Notes under the pieces: model-generated | What the model was told of the DNA's origin: nothing | Databases searched by the model: none | The model's input: only the letters and a program-made list of their open reading frames with translations | Program-made: the position numbers and the translations under genes | Part shown: positions 45,028 to 54,928 of the stretch, piece by piece | How positions within the stretch are numbered: position 1 is the first letter of the stretch | How the letters are laid out: every line of letters starts with the position of its first letter | DNA from: Bacteroidota bacterium | GTDB taxonomy: Bacteria; Bacteroidota; Bacteroidia; Chitinophagales; Chitinophagaceae | Direction of reading: 5' to 3' | DNA: 64,000 bases | Assembly: GCA_023422835.1 (NCBI GenBank) | Contig: JAFAGI010000004.1 | Coordinates: 1-64,000, forward strand

Positions 45028-46059
45028 CTATCCTTTAAATGCATTCCAGCCTTGAGCGGTAATGTCGTAAAGGTTGCCGCCTTTTGTTTTTATCCTGGTG
45101 CCTTCTTCCGGGGCTGTGGTATAGCCGATCACAGCAATATCTTCATTGAGTGTGATCTTTTCATAATCTTCCTGTTTCAGCGTAAAGATCAGTTCGTAAT
45201 CTTCGCCGCCGCTCAATGCACATGCTGTAGGGTCAAGATTAAATTTATAGGCTGCCATCCTTGATTTTTCATGAATGGGCAGCTTCTCTTCAAATATCAT
45301 ACAGCCCAGGTTGCTTTTTTTGGTGATGTGCAGTATCTCACTGCTGAGCCCGTCGCTTACATCCTGCATGGATGTAGGTGTAATATTATTCTTTTCAAAA
45401 AACGCTATGATATCTTTCCTGGCTTCCGGCATCAGCAATTTTCCTACAATGTAGTCTTCGCCTTCCAGGTCGGGCTGTACGCCTGGGCTCTGCATGTAAA
45501 TAGCCTTCTCTCTTTCCAGCAATGTCAATCCCAGGAATGCGCCGCCCACATCGCCTGAAACGCAGATGAGGTCTCCCTGCTGAGCAGTAGAGCGCTGTAC
45601 AAATTTATCCGGGGCTACCTCGCCCAGAGCAGTAACTGAGATAATAAAACCTTTACCGGAAGAGGAGGTATCGCCGCCCACCAGGTCTACTTTATATTTT
45701 TTGCAGGCAGCATAAATGCCTTCGTAAAATTCATCCAGCGCTTCCACCGAAAAGCGGTTGCTGATGCCGATGCTTACTGTGATCTGCGTAGGTTGTGCGT
45801 TCATAGCGTAAACATCACTGAGGTTTACGATCACAGATTTATAACCCAGGTGTTTCAGCGGTGTATAAGAAAGATCGAAATGAATGCCTTCTATCAAAAG
45901 GTCGGTGGTGACTACGGTTTGCTTGCCAAAATGGTCTATCACAGCAGCATCATCGCCCACGCCAACGATGGTAGATGCATTGTACATTTCAAAGTTTCTG
46001 GTCAGGTGGTCAATAAGGCCGAATTCGCCCAAATCCGATATTTCCGTGCGTTTTTCCAT
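45028..46059 (-). CDS. thiL: Thiamine-monophosphate kinase
   Basis: The 343-residue enzyme phosphorylates thiamine monophosphate to the active cofactor. Conserved metal/ATP motifs are VGVGDDAAVI near 32-41, LLIEGIHFD, VGGDTSSS, and MQDVSDGLSSE. The glycine-rich ALSGGEDYELIFT near 290 is the C-terminal signature. It stands with other minus-strand housekeeping genes, without other thiamine genes. Confidence 0.95.
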   Translation of the reverse strand: MEKRTEISDLGEFGLIDHLTRNFEMYNASTIVGVGDDAAVIDHFGKQTVVTTDLLIEGIHFDLSYTPLKHLGYKSVIVNLSDVYAMNAQPTQITVSIGISNRFSVEALDEFYEGIYAACKKYKVDLVGGDTSSSGKGFIISVTALGEVAPDKFVQRSTAQQGDLICVSGDVGGAFLGLTLLEREKAIYMQSPGVQPDLEGEDYIVGKLLMPEARKDIIAFFEKNNITPTSMQDVSDGLSSEILHITKKSNLGCMIFEEKLPIHEKSRMAAYKFNLDPTACALSGGEDYELIFTLKQEDYEKITLNEDIAVIGYTTAPEEGTRIKTKGGNLYDITAQGWNAFKG

Positions 46060-46075
46060 CAGGCAAAGATATTAC

Positions 46076-46162
46076 AAATTGCAGATTACAGATTACAAAT
46101 TGCGAATTACCATTCACCATATCACATTCCCTATTTACCCATTCATCATCCATCAAACAATC
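46076..46162 (-). repeat. AT-rich short-unit repeat, family 2, copy 3
   Basis: The sequence carries TACAAATTGCAGATTACAGA and ACCATTCACC-type words, the reverse complement of the copies around clpP1. It fills the gap between thiL and the exonuclease gene and reaches into the latter's last codons. Confidence 0.6.
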
Positions 46163-46881
46163 ACTAAATTTTCCTCTTCAATTAACGGCAGATTGTGAAA
46201 GCGCATCACCAGGTTGGCTACCACAGCTACATCCCTGCCGCAATAGCATACAATTCTTTCCAGGTCGTTTTGCTCGTAGTACACGTTGCGTACATCGCTG
46301 CCTTTGATGTCTGTTTTTGAGGTGGGCACATCCAGCACATTAGCCAGCAGGTCAAGCGATATATAACTTTTATAGTCGCCAAAGCGCCACCAGTGCAGCG
46401 TATCGATGGTTTTTGTTTCCCACGGCCTGGTAGCATAAGAAGGCAGGAACGCCGGAAGCGTGATGCCGTTTGCCAGTATCCTGCGGCAGATGTAGGGTAT
46501 ATCAAACTCTTTAATGTTGTGGCCTACAAAATAAAAATCGAAGAATTTTTTTTCAAACCTGTGCACGGTAGCAATAAAATCGAGCAATATCTCCTTCTCA
46601 TCGTGGCCGGAAATATTTTTGATCTTGAGCATAATTTTACCGTCATCTCCCGGGTAAATATATCCTACCGTGATACAGATGATCTTGCCAAACTCTGCAA
46701 GAATGCCTGCGCGCTCGTTATAGAATAAATTTATATCTTCGTCATCGGAAATAATTTTAGCATTTTTTTCAATGAATAAACTTTTCCATTTTTCGTTCAT
46801 ATCTGAGAAACATTTACTTTGTGGTATTGTTTCAATATCTATAAAAAGATATTGGGAGATATTGTATAATAGCTCGTTCAT
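46153..46881 (-). CDS. Predicted 3'-5' exonuclease (PolB-like DnaQ fold)
   Basis: The 242-residue protein has the DEDD-type motifs of ribonuclease H-like exonucleases: FIDIET with Asp15 and Glu17, VGHNIKEFDIPYI, and YCGRDVAVVANL. It resembles the predicted exonuclease related to the proofreading domain of family B polymerases. It lacks a polymerase domain, as is usual for the family. A role in DNA repair is inferred. Confidence 0.85.
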   Translation of the reverse strand: MNELLYNISQYLFIDIETIPQSKCFSDMNEKWKSLFIEKNAKIISDDEDINLFYNERAGILAEFGKIICITVGYIYPGDDGKIMLKIKNISGHDEKEILLDFIATVHRFEKKFFDFYFVGHNIKEFDIPYICRRILANGITLPAFLPSYATRPWETKTIDTLHWWRFGDYKSYISLDLLANVLDVPTSKTDIKGSDVRNVYYEQNDLERIVCYCGRDVAVVANLVMRFHNLPLIEEENLVIV

Positions 46882-46921
46882 AAAACGGTGTTTGTTTGAG
46901 TATTAAAGTTAATTAAATATT

Positions 46922-47908
46922 ATGGCATATTCATCTAATCCTACTACGGCCAATCCTGTTCCTGAGACGCCGGAAAGCAATGGAGGAAATACCAAAATGT
47001 GGTACATTATCCTGATTTTGGCGCTGATAGGTACATGGGGATATTTATTTTACGATAAAACAAAAAGCAACCGGCGGGAAAACGAATTAAGAACACAGAT
47101 ACAAACCACAGACTCTCTGAGAAGCGCAGTACAAATGCAGTTTGATGCCGCTTCAAAGGAATTAGACGCTGCACTCGGCCAAAACACCCAGCTTCAGGGT
47201 ACACTCGCCCAGCAGAAAGCAGAGATAGACCGTTTGAAAAATGAGATTCAAAGTGAGATCAATAATAAAAACGGGGATCTTAGCCGCGCCCGCGCCCTTA
47301 TTGAAGAGCTGCGCGGAAAAGTTACCAACCTGGTAGCTCAGATAGAAGTGCTGAGGAAACAGAATGTGCAACTGGCCACGGCCAACCAATCACTTACCCT
47401 GCGCAATGATACGCTGACACAGGAAAAAGTAGCCATTGCGGATACACTCATCACAACCAGGACCGAAAAAGCAAGGATTGAAGACGAGGCATCCACCTTA
47501 CATATATCTGAAATACAGATCAGTCCTATATCGGTGGCAAGAAGCGGTAAAGAATCGCAGACATCCCGCGCCAACAAGGCAGATTATTTACGCGTAAGCT
47601 TTACAATTGATGAAAACAGGGTAGCTTCTTCGGGTCCAAAATCCCTTTATGTGATTGTAACTGACCCCGACGGAAATGCCGTATCGTCGCCGGCTATGGG
47701 GAGCGGCACTTTTACAACCAGGCAAAATGGCGAAAAAGTATTTACAAAGCAGCTTACTGTAAACTACACTACAGGGGAAAGCCTGCCCGTAAGCTTCAAC
47801 TGGTCGCAACAGAATGGTTATAAAGCCGGCACTTACCACGTAGAGATCTATCATAACGGCTACCGCATCGGGAATGGAAATGCGTCGCTGAGAAAAGGAT
47901 TGTTTTAA
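46922..47908 (+). CDS. Membrane-anchored coiled-coil protein of unknown function
   Basis: The 328-residue protein has a proline-rich start, one membrane helix (27-44), and a long coiled coil (about 50-175, heptads such as LAQQKAEIDRLKNEIQSE). A C-terminal beta-rich domain (about 190-328) ends GTYHVEIYHNGYRIGNG. The layout suggests an anchored periplasmic or cytoplasmic scaffold. I recognise no named family. It stands alone and diverges from the exonuclease gene. Confidence 0.75.
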   Translation: MAYSSNPTTANPVPETPESNGGNTKMWYIILILALIGTWGYLFYDKTKSNRRENELRTQIQTTDSLRSAVQMQFDAASKELDAALGQNTQLQGTLAQQKAEIDRLKNEIQSEINNKNGDLSRARALIEELRGKVTNLVAQIEVLRKQNVQLATANQSLTLRNDTLTQEKVAIADTLITTRTEKARIEDEASTLHISEIQISPISVARSGKESQTSRANKADYLRVSFTIDENRVASSGPKSLYVIVTDPDGNAVSSPAMGSGTFTTRQNGEKVFTKQLTVNYTTGESLPVSFNWSQQNGYKAGTYHVEIYHNGYRIGNGNASLRKGLF

Positions 47909-48076
47909 TCAGCCGTAGCCGTCATTTTCGTATACGATTTTAACAGCCAGTGAGCAGCCGCCATCGTGATCAATTTTTGCGCGGCACACAAATTGAGGCT
48001 TTACAATTAAATGCAGTATGATGATATTTATTATGTCAAAACATCTACAGTAACCATAAAAATTAAAATTTTACGG

Positions 48077-48592
48077 ATGAAAAAGATTCAGATAATATTT
48101 TGCACACTATTTCTAATGGCGGCGTTCTGTTCTTGCAGTGACAGGAATCCCCAAAACCGCACGGCAAACAGGACAGAGAAAATTATCCGCAATCAGATAA
48201 AAACTACTGCTACCGGCGGCCTGAATGTGTACCAGGCATTTCTTATACACCAAGATGGCTCATTGGTTGGCAGGGACAACGCCATTAAGGTAGATGAAAA
48301 CGCAGAACTCAGGCTGTACATCCGTGGCTGGGTAGGGCCTGACGGGATTATTTCCCTGGGCGCTTCGCAGAACTTTGTATCCGACAAAGGTACCGTACTT
48401 TGGGAAGAGCCTGATATTTTTTCAAGCCAGGGACCCGTAACGGTTGATGATGCACAGGTGCTTCGCCTGATTATCAATGTAGGCATATTTCAACCCGAGA
48501 TCAAACATTATACAACGCAGATAAAAGTGTGGAATAAAGTAAATCCTACACAGTCTGTGACTGCTGATGTAAAATTTACGATTGTGAGATAA
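48077..48592 (+). CDS. Small lipoprotein of unknown function
   Basis: I take the ATG at 48077 because MKKIQIIFCTLFLMAAFCSC is a lipoprotein signal with Cys20. An earlier in-frame ATG at 48011 would add a non-signal stretch. The 171-residue protein is beta-rich (LRLYIRGWVGPDGI, LRLIINVGIF). No domain is recognised. It converges with the beta-helix lipoprotein gene over a shared hairpin. Confidence 0.7.
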   Translation: MKKIQIIFCTLFLMAAFCSCSDRNPQNRTANRTEKIIRNQIKTTATGGLNVYQAFLIHQDGSLVGRDNAIKVDENAELRLYIRGWVGPDGIISLGASQNFVSDKGTVLWEEPDIFSSQGPVTVDDAQVLRLIINVGIFQPEIKHYTTQIKVWNKVNPTQSVTADVKFTIVR

Positions 48593-48637
48593 GCATTCAA
48601 AAAACTACAACCAGATTAATTTTCATGAACAAAAGAT

Positions 48638-48660
48638 AGGCTGCCCGTTTTGGACAGCCT
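48638..48660. terminator. Shared hairpin between convergent genes
   Basis: AGGCTGCCC and GGACAGCCT pair at 8 of 9 positions around GTTTT. No strong T-run follows on the plus strand; the minus strand continues with ATCTTTT. Confidence 0.55.
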
Positions 48661-48687
48661 CAGTTCTAAATGGTAAGTTATCAGTAA

Positions 48688-50070
48688 TTAATTCCACACG
48701 GTCCAGCCTTTCCACCAGTTGTCGCCTGCGCCAACAGCGCCTTTGTAATTAACGGTGGCAAATCCTGTAAGGCCTGCAAATGAAGCGCCAGATAATGCGG
48801 GAGAACCAGCCTGCGGCGTAAAATCCGGAGCAGCAAAGTTAAATGGTGCGGCAAGTTTTACATCTTCTACTGTAGCCAATATGCTATTGCCATATGCGGC
48901 AGTATTGAACCAGTTTGTAACAGCGGTGACATCCCAACCTGTAGCTGATGATACAGATACCGCATAATTCAATGGTTTCGGGCATCCGGCAATAAGCGTA
49001 TTTTTAATATTTAGTGTGCCGTCTTTAATATTTTTATCTGTAGGTACGCCATCTTTAGCATCTATTAAAACTCCAGTTGGCCATCCCATAAAAATAGAGT
49101 TGTGGATACTGATAGATGAGTTTCTTCTTATCTGTGCTCCTGCTAAAAAATAGCTATTGATCTGAGTAGTTGGTGTAGCAAGAGGACCTACAGAAGTTAT
49201 GTTGCTGAATATTGCAGAGGTTTGTGGCTTTAAAGATGACCCGTCTTTATCGTTATCGCTTTCAAAGCTTTCAACTTTTGACTTATCAGCTCTTTCAGGA
49301 TGACGCATAACTATACCAAACTGTACTTTGCCGGAATAACCGTTGTCTGAATCAAAATCATCATCCAACGTTTTGTAAGCAATCAGGTGAGAGCAGTTTA
49401 CCGTACCGCCAAACCATTCAAAAGCATCATCATTGGCATAGGTTACCTGTATGTGGTCTATTTTAGTACCTGCGCCCACACCGCCCATGGTAAGGCTGTT
49501 GAGTTCTTTATCATCGTACTGCGCGTAACCTGCATACTCAATACGTACATATTGCAACACTCCCGAGCTGTGATTAGGATCAGTACCACCATATAAACCG
49601 TTACCTTCTGTATCGTTTACACCACCTTCGATTTCTCCTTCGCCGCTTTTATTGTTGAAGGACGAGTTAGTAGGCGCTTTACCCAGTAAAACAATGCCGC
49701 CCCAATCGCCGCTTTTAGGTGTAGCAGACCCGCTTGTAAACACGATGGGCTTTGTTGATGTGCCTGCTACATTTATTTTGCCTTCCCTTGTCACAACCAG
49801 CGCTGAAAGCTTGCCGGAAGAAGCCTTTACAGTAACACCCGGCTCTACAGTAAGTGTGGCGCCGTTTGTAACATACACAATACCATCCAGCGTATAATCG
49901 TTTCCTGCTTTCAGAGTTCTATTCGATGTGATTTTTCCCTTAACTATCAGGTCGGAGGGGTCTACCGGAGCCGTTGGCTCATCATCGGTATTTTTTCTGC
50001 ACGATGTGTAAACTGTGGCCAGTACTGCCATCATCAATGAATAGAAAAGTATTTTTTTCACTTTTTTCAA
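48688..50070 (-). CDS. Beta-helix surface lipoprotein paired with a TonB receptor
   Basis: The 460-residue lipoprotein has a lipobox ending at Cys24. From about residue 60 repeated short strands (GATLTVEPGVTV, GDWGGIVLLGKAP, GVLQYVRIEYAG) suggest a right-handed parallel beta-helix. The last gene segment ends in KGWTVWN. The TonB-dependent receptor lies 89 bases upstream on the same strand, so this may be its surface partner in place of SusD. The ligand is unknown. Confidence 0.75.
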   Translation of the reverse strand: MKKVKKILFYSLMMAVLATVYTSCRKNTDDEPTAPVDPSDLIVKGKITSNRTLKAGNDYTLDGIVYVTNGATLTVEPGVTVKASSGKLSALVVTREGKINVAGTSTKPIVFTSGSATPKSGDWGGIVLLGKAPTNSSFNNKSGEGEIEGGVNDTEGNGLYGGTDPNHSSGVLQYVRIEYAGYAQYDDKELNSLTMGGVGAGTKIDHIQVTYANDDAFEWFGGTVNCSHLIAYKTLDDDFDSDNGYSGKVQFGIVMRHPERADKSKVESFESDNDKDGSSLKPQTSAIFSNITSVGPLATPTTQINSYFLAGAQIRRNSSISIHNSIFMGWPTGVLIDAKDGVPTDKNIKDGTLNIKNTLIAGCPKPLNYAVSVSSATGWDVTAVTNWFNTAAYGNSILATVEDVKLAAPFNFAAPDFTPQAGSPALSGASFAGLTGFATVNYKGAVGAGDNWWKGWTVWN

Positions 50071-50159
50071 TTTTTAATTTTATAATTATTTGAGACAAAA
50101 GTCCTTTTTATATATTAACTGGATGATAAGTAAACATGAACAAATTGTTATGTTCCGCA

Positions 50160-52973
50160 CTACTTTATTTTATAAGAAAAGCTCAGCGAGAAGTTGGTAC
50201 CGTTGTTCCTGTTGATCTGTATTACATCTCCGTTACCGGGATCATAGCCGCCTCCATCACTTTTAATATCATAATAATACAATGCAGAGCGGTTTAAGAT
50301 ATCGCTTACTGTAAATTTAAACTCCCCTTTCTTTTTCATCACTTTTTGGCTGATGATCAGGTCCCATAAGGGGCGAGACTTCTCGTAGATATTAGGAATG
50401 CCACCGGTTTCAGAGGATCCTACGTAAGCAATCCTCTCACCGTATTGGTTGAATAATGTGGTGGCTGAAAATCCTGCATCAGGCAAATCAAACTGCAGGC
50501 CCAGGTTTACCAGGTATGGCGATTGCCCCTGCATAGGCCTTTCGAAAATCTCACTTCCTTCAAAGGTCACTTTATTATTAATATAAGAAAGATTTCCGAA
50601 GGCTGTGAAGTTGCGCAACACTTCTAACATGTCTAATTTTTTCCTGAATTCAAACTCTGCACCATAGCTCTTGGCCCCTTTAGCATTATTGAAATTAAAT
50701 GAATAGGTAAATACACCAGACGCATTTAAAATTTGTTCTATCGGGCTGTCAAAATTTTTGTAGAAAACACCGAATGTAAATAACTCGCCGGCCCTGGGAT
50801 ATAGCTCATACCTTAGATCAAGGTTGGAAATCTTTGTTCTTTTCAGGTTACTGTTTCCCATAACCACAGCTCCTAGGTCAAAATCATAGAAGGTAAAGTT
50901 TGACAATTCCCTGAACTCCGGGCGCACAACAGTTTGCGAAGCAGCCAGTCTCAGGTTGCTCAGGTTATTCAGTTTGTACACCAGGTTCAGTGCAGGAAGG
51001 AAATCGCCCTTTACAGATGCAACTTTTGAGGGTTCATCATTTAAATATCCTTTCAACAACTGATCGTAGTATTCATAACGTACACCCCATATGGCTCTCA
51101 GCCTGTTCGACAACTGGTTGTCAAACTGTATAAACGGCGCATGCAAAATATTTGATGCAGTATATTTGAATTGCTTGGTACTGAACTCTTCCATTTCCAG
51201 CACGCCAGATACAAAGTTTTGTGCTGCAAAGAAATGATCTTCACTTAAAGTCCTGTCAATGGAGGATCCGATTGGCGGGTAGATACTGAATGGCCTCGCG
51301 TTAAACAAACGGTCTTTGTATTGATAAGCGTAGCCTGCTTTCATAGTTTGTGCCAGGTCGAACATCCTGAATTGTTTAGTAATATCTGCACCGGCATTGT
51401 AAATATAATCGCTGAGATCGGAATATAAAACGCTGCCTGACTTCTGGCTCTTGGTGCCGCCACCATGAAACTCGTATGGCCCCTGGTTATTAGGCTGCCT
51501 GTAAACCAGCCTTCTTTGCATAGGAAGATTTTGATGCAGGTTGGCGAAAGCGCCATACCATTTGAGTTTCCAAGGATTTGCCTGCCTGCCCATGCTATGT
51601 TCGCCCAGCAACTGGCCGTTGTAAAGCAGGTTGGTTTTAAAAGAAAACTCCCTTGCCCTGATATTTTCAGGATCTATCGTATTTAACTCTCCATCTTTAC
51701 CGGTGCGCAGGTTCACATAGTCGTTGCCGATTACACTCAACAGGTTTTTAAACGTAATTTTATTGTTGTTGTTGATCTTTAATGCAAGGTTGATAAGGCC
51801 GCCAAGATTTACATCTTCATTATATTTCGTATTGTAGTAATCCATACCAAGAGAAGGAATATTATTAGCCACGCTGTAAAATCTTGTGTTGTTGGCTAAT
51901 ATCCTGTTGGTCTTTGCATAGTTAATGCCAATAATAGCGCCCAGCTCTTTTCCAAACAGCCTGGTGTTGAAGCCGCCGCTCCCCTGGAAGCTCACATTCA
52001 TGGGAGCTGTTTTATTTTTATAGCTCCATTGGTCGGCAAAAACTTTTTTACCCCATGCAAGTTTCTGCTCATCGCTTAGCGCCCTGAAGCCCGCCCGGCT
52101 GGGAAAGTCGTTTGCCAATGCTCGCGTACCGTCATCAAAGCCAAGAAAGTCAAGCTTTCCGCCGGGATAGTAGGCAAAATCTTTTCCTATGGTCTGGGTA
52201 TTAAATCCCGTACCTACCTGCACTTCTAAAAACCCGTTGGATGGTATGTCTTTTGTATTTACCTGCACCAATCCACCGGCCCATTCACCGGATAATTCAG
52301 GTACAAAAGTTTTATTGATGATAATATTATCGATCATGTTGGAAGGAAAAATATCAAAAGAGAAAGTTTTCCTGTCGGGCTCAGTGCTGGAGAGCAACAC
52401 CCCGTTGAGCATTGCCTGGTTATACCTGTCTGCGAGGCCTCTCACTATCAGGAATTTTCCTTCCTGTACGCTGGCGCCCGGTGTTCTTTTTAGCACCTCG
52501 CCGGTGTTCCTGTCGGGAGAACGTTTGATGGCTTCCGCGCTCACCACCTGTGCAACTGCATTGGTATTTTTCTGAAACTGTATCATGGCGTTGGTAGACT
52601 CCCGCCTGCGTGATGTAGCCTGCACGACTACTTCAGCCAGGTTGTCGCCGCTGCTTTCTTCCATAACCACATCTACATTTTCCAGGAGAGAGCCGTTAAA
52701 TACTATTTCAGATACTTCCTTTTTCTGATAACCTACGGCTGTAAAAACAAGCGTAACCGATTTGAAATTTGCAGGTAAGGATATTTTATAATTGCCGTCA
52801 ATGTCAGACACCGCACCCCCGTTGATTCCCTGTACCTGAACGCTGGCGCCGCTTACAGGCGAATTCTGCGCGTTCAAAACTTTGCCGGAGATCAGGCCCT
52901 GTGCTACAGTAGCGCTGCTGATAAAATTAAAAACCAAAAACAACGCTAAAGAAAATGATACAATTTTTTTCAC
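50160..52973 (-). CDS. TonB-dependent outer-membrane receptor (not SusC type)
   Basis: The 937-residue protein has a signal peptide (1-24), a carboxypeptidase-regulatory-like domain (27-107), and a TonB-box-like LAEVVVQA at 112-119. A plug (about 125-240, with RSPDRNTGEVLKRTPGASVQ) precedes a barrel ending in SFSYKIK. It is shorter than SusC and has no STN domain or SusD partner. The downstream beta-helix lipoprotein is its likely partner. The substrate cannot be deduced. Confidence 0.9.
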   Translation of the reverse strand: MKKIVSFSLALFLVFNFISSATVAQGLISGKVLNAQNSPVSGASVQVQGINGGAVSDIDGNYKISLPANFKSVTLVFTAVGYQKKEVSEIVFNGSLLENVDVVMEESSGDNLAEVVVQATSRRRESTNAMIQFQKNTNAVAQVVSAEAIKRSPDRNTGEVLKRTPGASVQEGKFLIVRGLADRYNQAMLNGVLLSSTEPDRKTFSFDIFPSNMIDNIIINKTFVPELSGEWAGGLVQVNTKDIPSNGFLEVQVGTGFNTQTIGKDFAYYPGGKLDFLGFDDGTRALANDFPSRAGFRALSDEQKLAWGKKVFADQWSYKNKTAPMNVSFQGSGGFNTRLFGKELGAIIGINYAKTNRILANNTRFYSVANNIPSLGMDYYNTKYNEDVNLGGLINLALKINNNNKITFKNLLSVIGNDYVNLRTGKDGELNTIDPENIRAREFSFKTNLLYNGQLLGEHSMGRQANPWKLKWYGAFANLHQNLPMQRRLVYRQPNNQGPYEFHGGGTKSQKSGSVLYSDLSDYIYNAGADITKQFRMFDLAQTMKAGYAYQYKDRLFNARPFSIYPPIGSSIDRTLSEDHFFAAQNFVSGVLEMEEFSTKQFKYTASNILHAPFIQFDNQLSNRLRAIWGVRYEYYDQLLKGYLNDEPSKVASVKGDFLPALNLVYKLNNLSNLRLAASQTVVRPEFRELSNFTFYDFDLGAVVMGNSNLKRTKISNLDLRYELYPRAGELFTFGVFYKNFDSPIEQILNASGVFTYSFNFNNAKGAKSYGAEFEFRKKLDMLEVLRNFTAFGNLSYINNKVTFEGSEIFERPMQGQSPYLVNLGLQFDLPDAGFSATTLFNQYGERIAYVGSSETGGIPNIYEKSRPLWDLIISQKVMKKKGEFKFTVSDILNRSALYYYDIKSDGGGYDPGNGDVIQINRNNGTNFSLSFSYKIK

Positions 52974-53182
52974 ATTATAAATTTTTGCAAAAGAAACTTT
53001 TACATGTTATCTAATTGTAAAGCCTGTATTAACGAATTGTTTCCTGGACAAGCAAAGTATAAGGATGTTGCTTAAGGCTATCTTCATTTGCCGCAAAAGC
53101 TCCGGTAAAATATAGGGATAGATCAATCAGCACATTTCAATAAAAAAAAGAAATATTTTCGCCGCGTTAATTGTTATTATTT

Positions 53183-54322
53183 ATGCGATATTTTATTGTG
53201 TTGTTTGTGAGCCTGCTCTCTATTAGTAGCAACGCCCAACAAAAAACATTGATTGAACGGTTGTACGATAAATTTTTATCGCAGCAATCAGATACTTCGG
53301 GCAAAAGCTCCCTGCTGGTATTGCCAAGCGGCGGCTATGCTCCCGAGACGGGCCTTTCAGCCGGCGTACAAGCTATCTATTCTTTTTATAGAGGTGACAT
53401 GCACAGCACAAATCCTTCCATGATCACGGCAAGCGCTACTTATTCCATCAAAAAAATGGTGAATGCAAAACTCGTTGCCGATGTGTGGAGTAAGCATAAT
53501 GACCTTCATGGCAATGCAGAGATACGCTACAGGAAATACCCGCTATCTTTCTTTGGCACAGGCAACAATACACGTGAAGCCGACTTGGACCGGCTGACGG
53601 AAAATAAGTTTGTATTCAAAGGCTTTATCGACAAAAAGCTTGCTCCCGGCTTCTACGGCGGCATTCGTGCAGGCTTTGAAAACTTTGAGTACACCGACCA
53701 GGAAAGCGGGGGCATTTTTACACATATGTTGTATGATAAATTCAGAACCGGCAAAGTGATCTATGCCGGGCTGCAACAAACCATTGATACCAGGAACAGC
53801 ATTAACTACACTACGCGCGGAAACTATTTCAACACAAGCATTTCTTACGCGCCCCGTTTCTTTAAAGGCAATCATTTTTCAGGCGCTATACTCCTGGCAG
53901 ACTATAGAAATTTTCTACCCGCTACAGATAAAATAACCATTGCGTTCCAGGCTATTTCCCGTCACTTTTTCTCACAGGGAAGTATGCCTTTTTACCTCAT
54001 GCCCGAAATGGGCAATGATGAAATTATGCGCGGCTACTTCCAAGGGCGTTTCAGGGATAAATATTATACCTCAGCGCAAGCAGAAATAAAATACCGCTTT
54101 ACTCCGCGCTTTGGCCTGGTGGCTTTCGGTGGTTTGGGAGAAGTGTACGGCCAAAGGCCTTTTGCTGTGAATGGTGTGAAGCCCAATTATGGTGCGGGAT
54201 TGCGCTACTTCTACGATCTGGAGAAGAATATTTCCATCAGGCTGGATTATGGTTTTGGCGAGAAGCGTGCAGGTGAAAAACGGCAGCGGGGGTTTTATAT
54301 TTCGCTGAATGAAGCATTTTAA
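53183..54322 (+). CDS. BamA/TamA-like outer-membrane beta-barrel protein
   Basis: The ATG at 53183 is preferred over a TTG at 53171. The 379-residue protein has a signal peptide (1-18) and then a short region. A beta-barrel follows, of the surface-antigen (D15) type, with LPSGGYAPETGLSAG near the start, EIMRGYFQGRFRDKYY (the usual RGY-like motif), and SIRLDYGFGEK near the end. POTRA domains are lacking. It may be a phospholipase-like or assembly-related barrel. It converges on nadD with a 9-base gap. Confidence 0.8.
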   Translation: MRYFIVLFVSLLSISSNAQQKTLIERLYDKFLSQQSDTSGKSSLLVLPSGGYAPETGLSAGVQAIYSFYRGDMHSTNPSMITASATYSIKKMVNAKLVADVWSKHNDLHGNAEIRYRKYPLSFFGTGNNTREADLDRLTENKFVFKGFIDKKLAPGFYGGIRAGFENFEYTDQESGGIFTHMLYDKFRTGKVIYAGLQQTIDTRNSINYTTRGNYFNTSISYAPRFFKGNHFSGAILLADYRNFLPATDKITIAFQAISRHFFSQGSMPFYLMPEMGNDEIMRGYFQGRFRDKYYTSAQAEIKYRFTPRFGLVAFGGLGEVYGQRPFAVNGVKPNYGAGLRYFYDLEKNISIRLDYGFGEKRAGEKRQRGFYISLNEAF

Positions 54323-54331
54323 AAACAGTAC

Positions 54332-54910
54332 TTACTTTGCTTTATAATAGCCGTTATCTGCTATCTCCTGTGCAACAGCATCTGCTACGAGGTAACGGAT
54401 CGAGTTTCCTTTTTTAACCTGTTCGCGTATAAAGGTGGAAGATATTTCCAGAAGCGGCGCATTCAGCAAAATAAAGTTTTGTGGCAAGGTGCTATTGTCT
54501 ACAGGGAATGCAGGCCGCTCATAAATAATAAAATTATAATCCCTGATCAGCACCTCGTAGTTTTTCCACCTCTGAAGGTTCAGGTAGCTGTCTGACCCCA
54601 TGATTACCGTAAAGCTGTGCTGCGGGTGTTTTTCTGTAAGGTAAGTAAGCGTATCAATAGTGTATGAAGGCTTGGGCAATTTAAATTCCACGTCGCTCAC
54701 TTTTAATTTCTCGTTGTCTTCTATGGCAAGGTTGACCAGGTTCAGCCTGTTGTATTCATTCAATAAACTTGCAGAAGGTTTTAACGGGTTGTGCGGCGAT
54801 ACCACCAGCCATACCTGGTCCAGCGGCGTGTTGGATACCACATGCTCGGCAATGATCAGGTGGCCGGTATGTATAGGATTAAAAGACCCGAAGTAAAGCC
54901 CGATTTGCAT
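54332..54910 (-). CDS. nadD: Nicotinate-nucleotide adenylyltransferase
   Basis: The 192-residue enzyme adenylates nicotinate mononucleotide in NAD synthesis. The nucleotidyltransferase motif GSFNPIHTGH lies at 8-17, VVSPHNPLKP follows, and the C-terminal ISSTFIREQVKKG gives the SSTxIR signature. Length is standard. feoA lies 18 bases upstream on the same strand. Confidence 0.95.
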   Translation of the reverse strand: MQIGLYFGSFNPIHTGHLIIAEHVVSNTPLDQVWLVVSPHNPLKPSASLLNEYNRLNLVNLAIEDNEKLKVSDVEFKLPKPSYTIDTLTYLTEKHPQHSFTVIMGSDSYLNLQRWKNYEVLIRDYNFIIYERPAFPVDNSTLPQNFILLNAPLLEISSTFIREQVKKGNSIRYLVADAVAQEIADNGYYKAK

Positions 54911-54928
54911 GACGGTAAGAAGCGGTTT

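Noticed and set aside
48045..48076. Possible further repeat copy before the lipoprotein at 48077
   Set aside because: It shares only TAACCATAAA and a few later bases with the consensus; the palindromic ends and the right half are missing.
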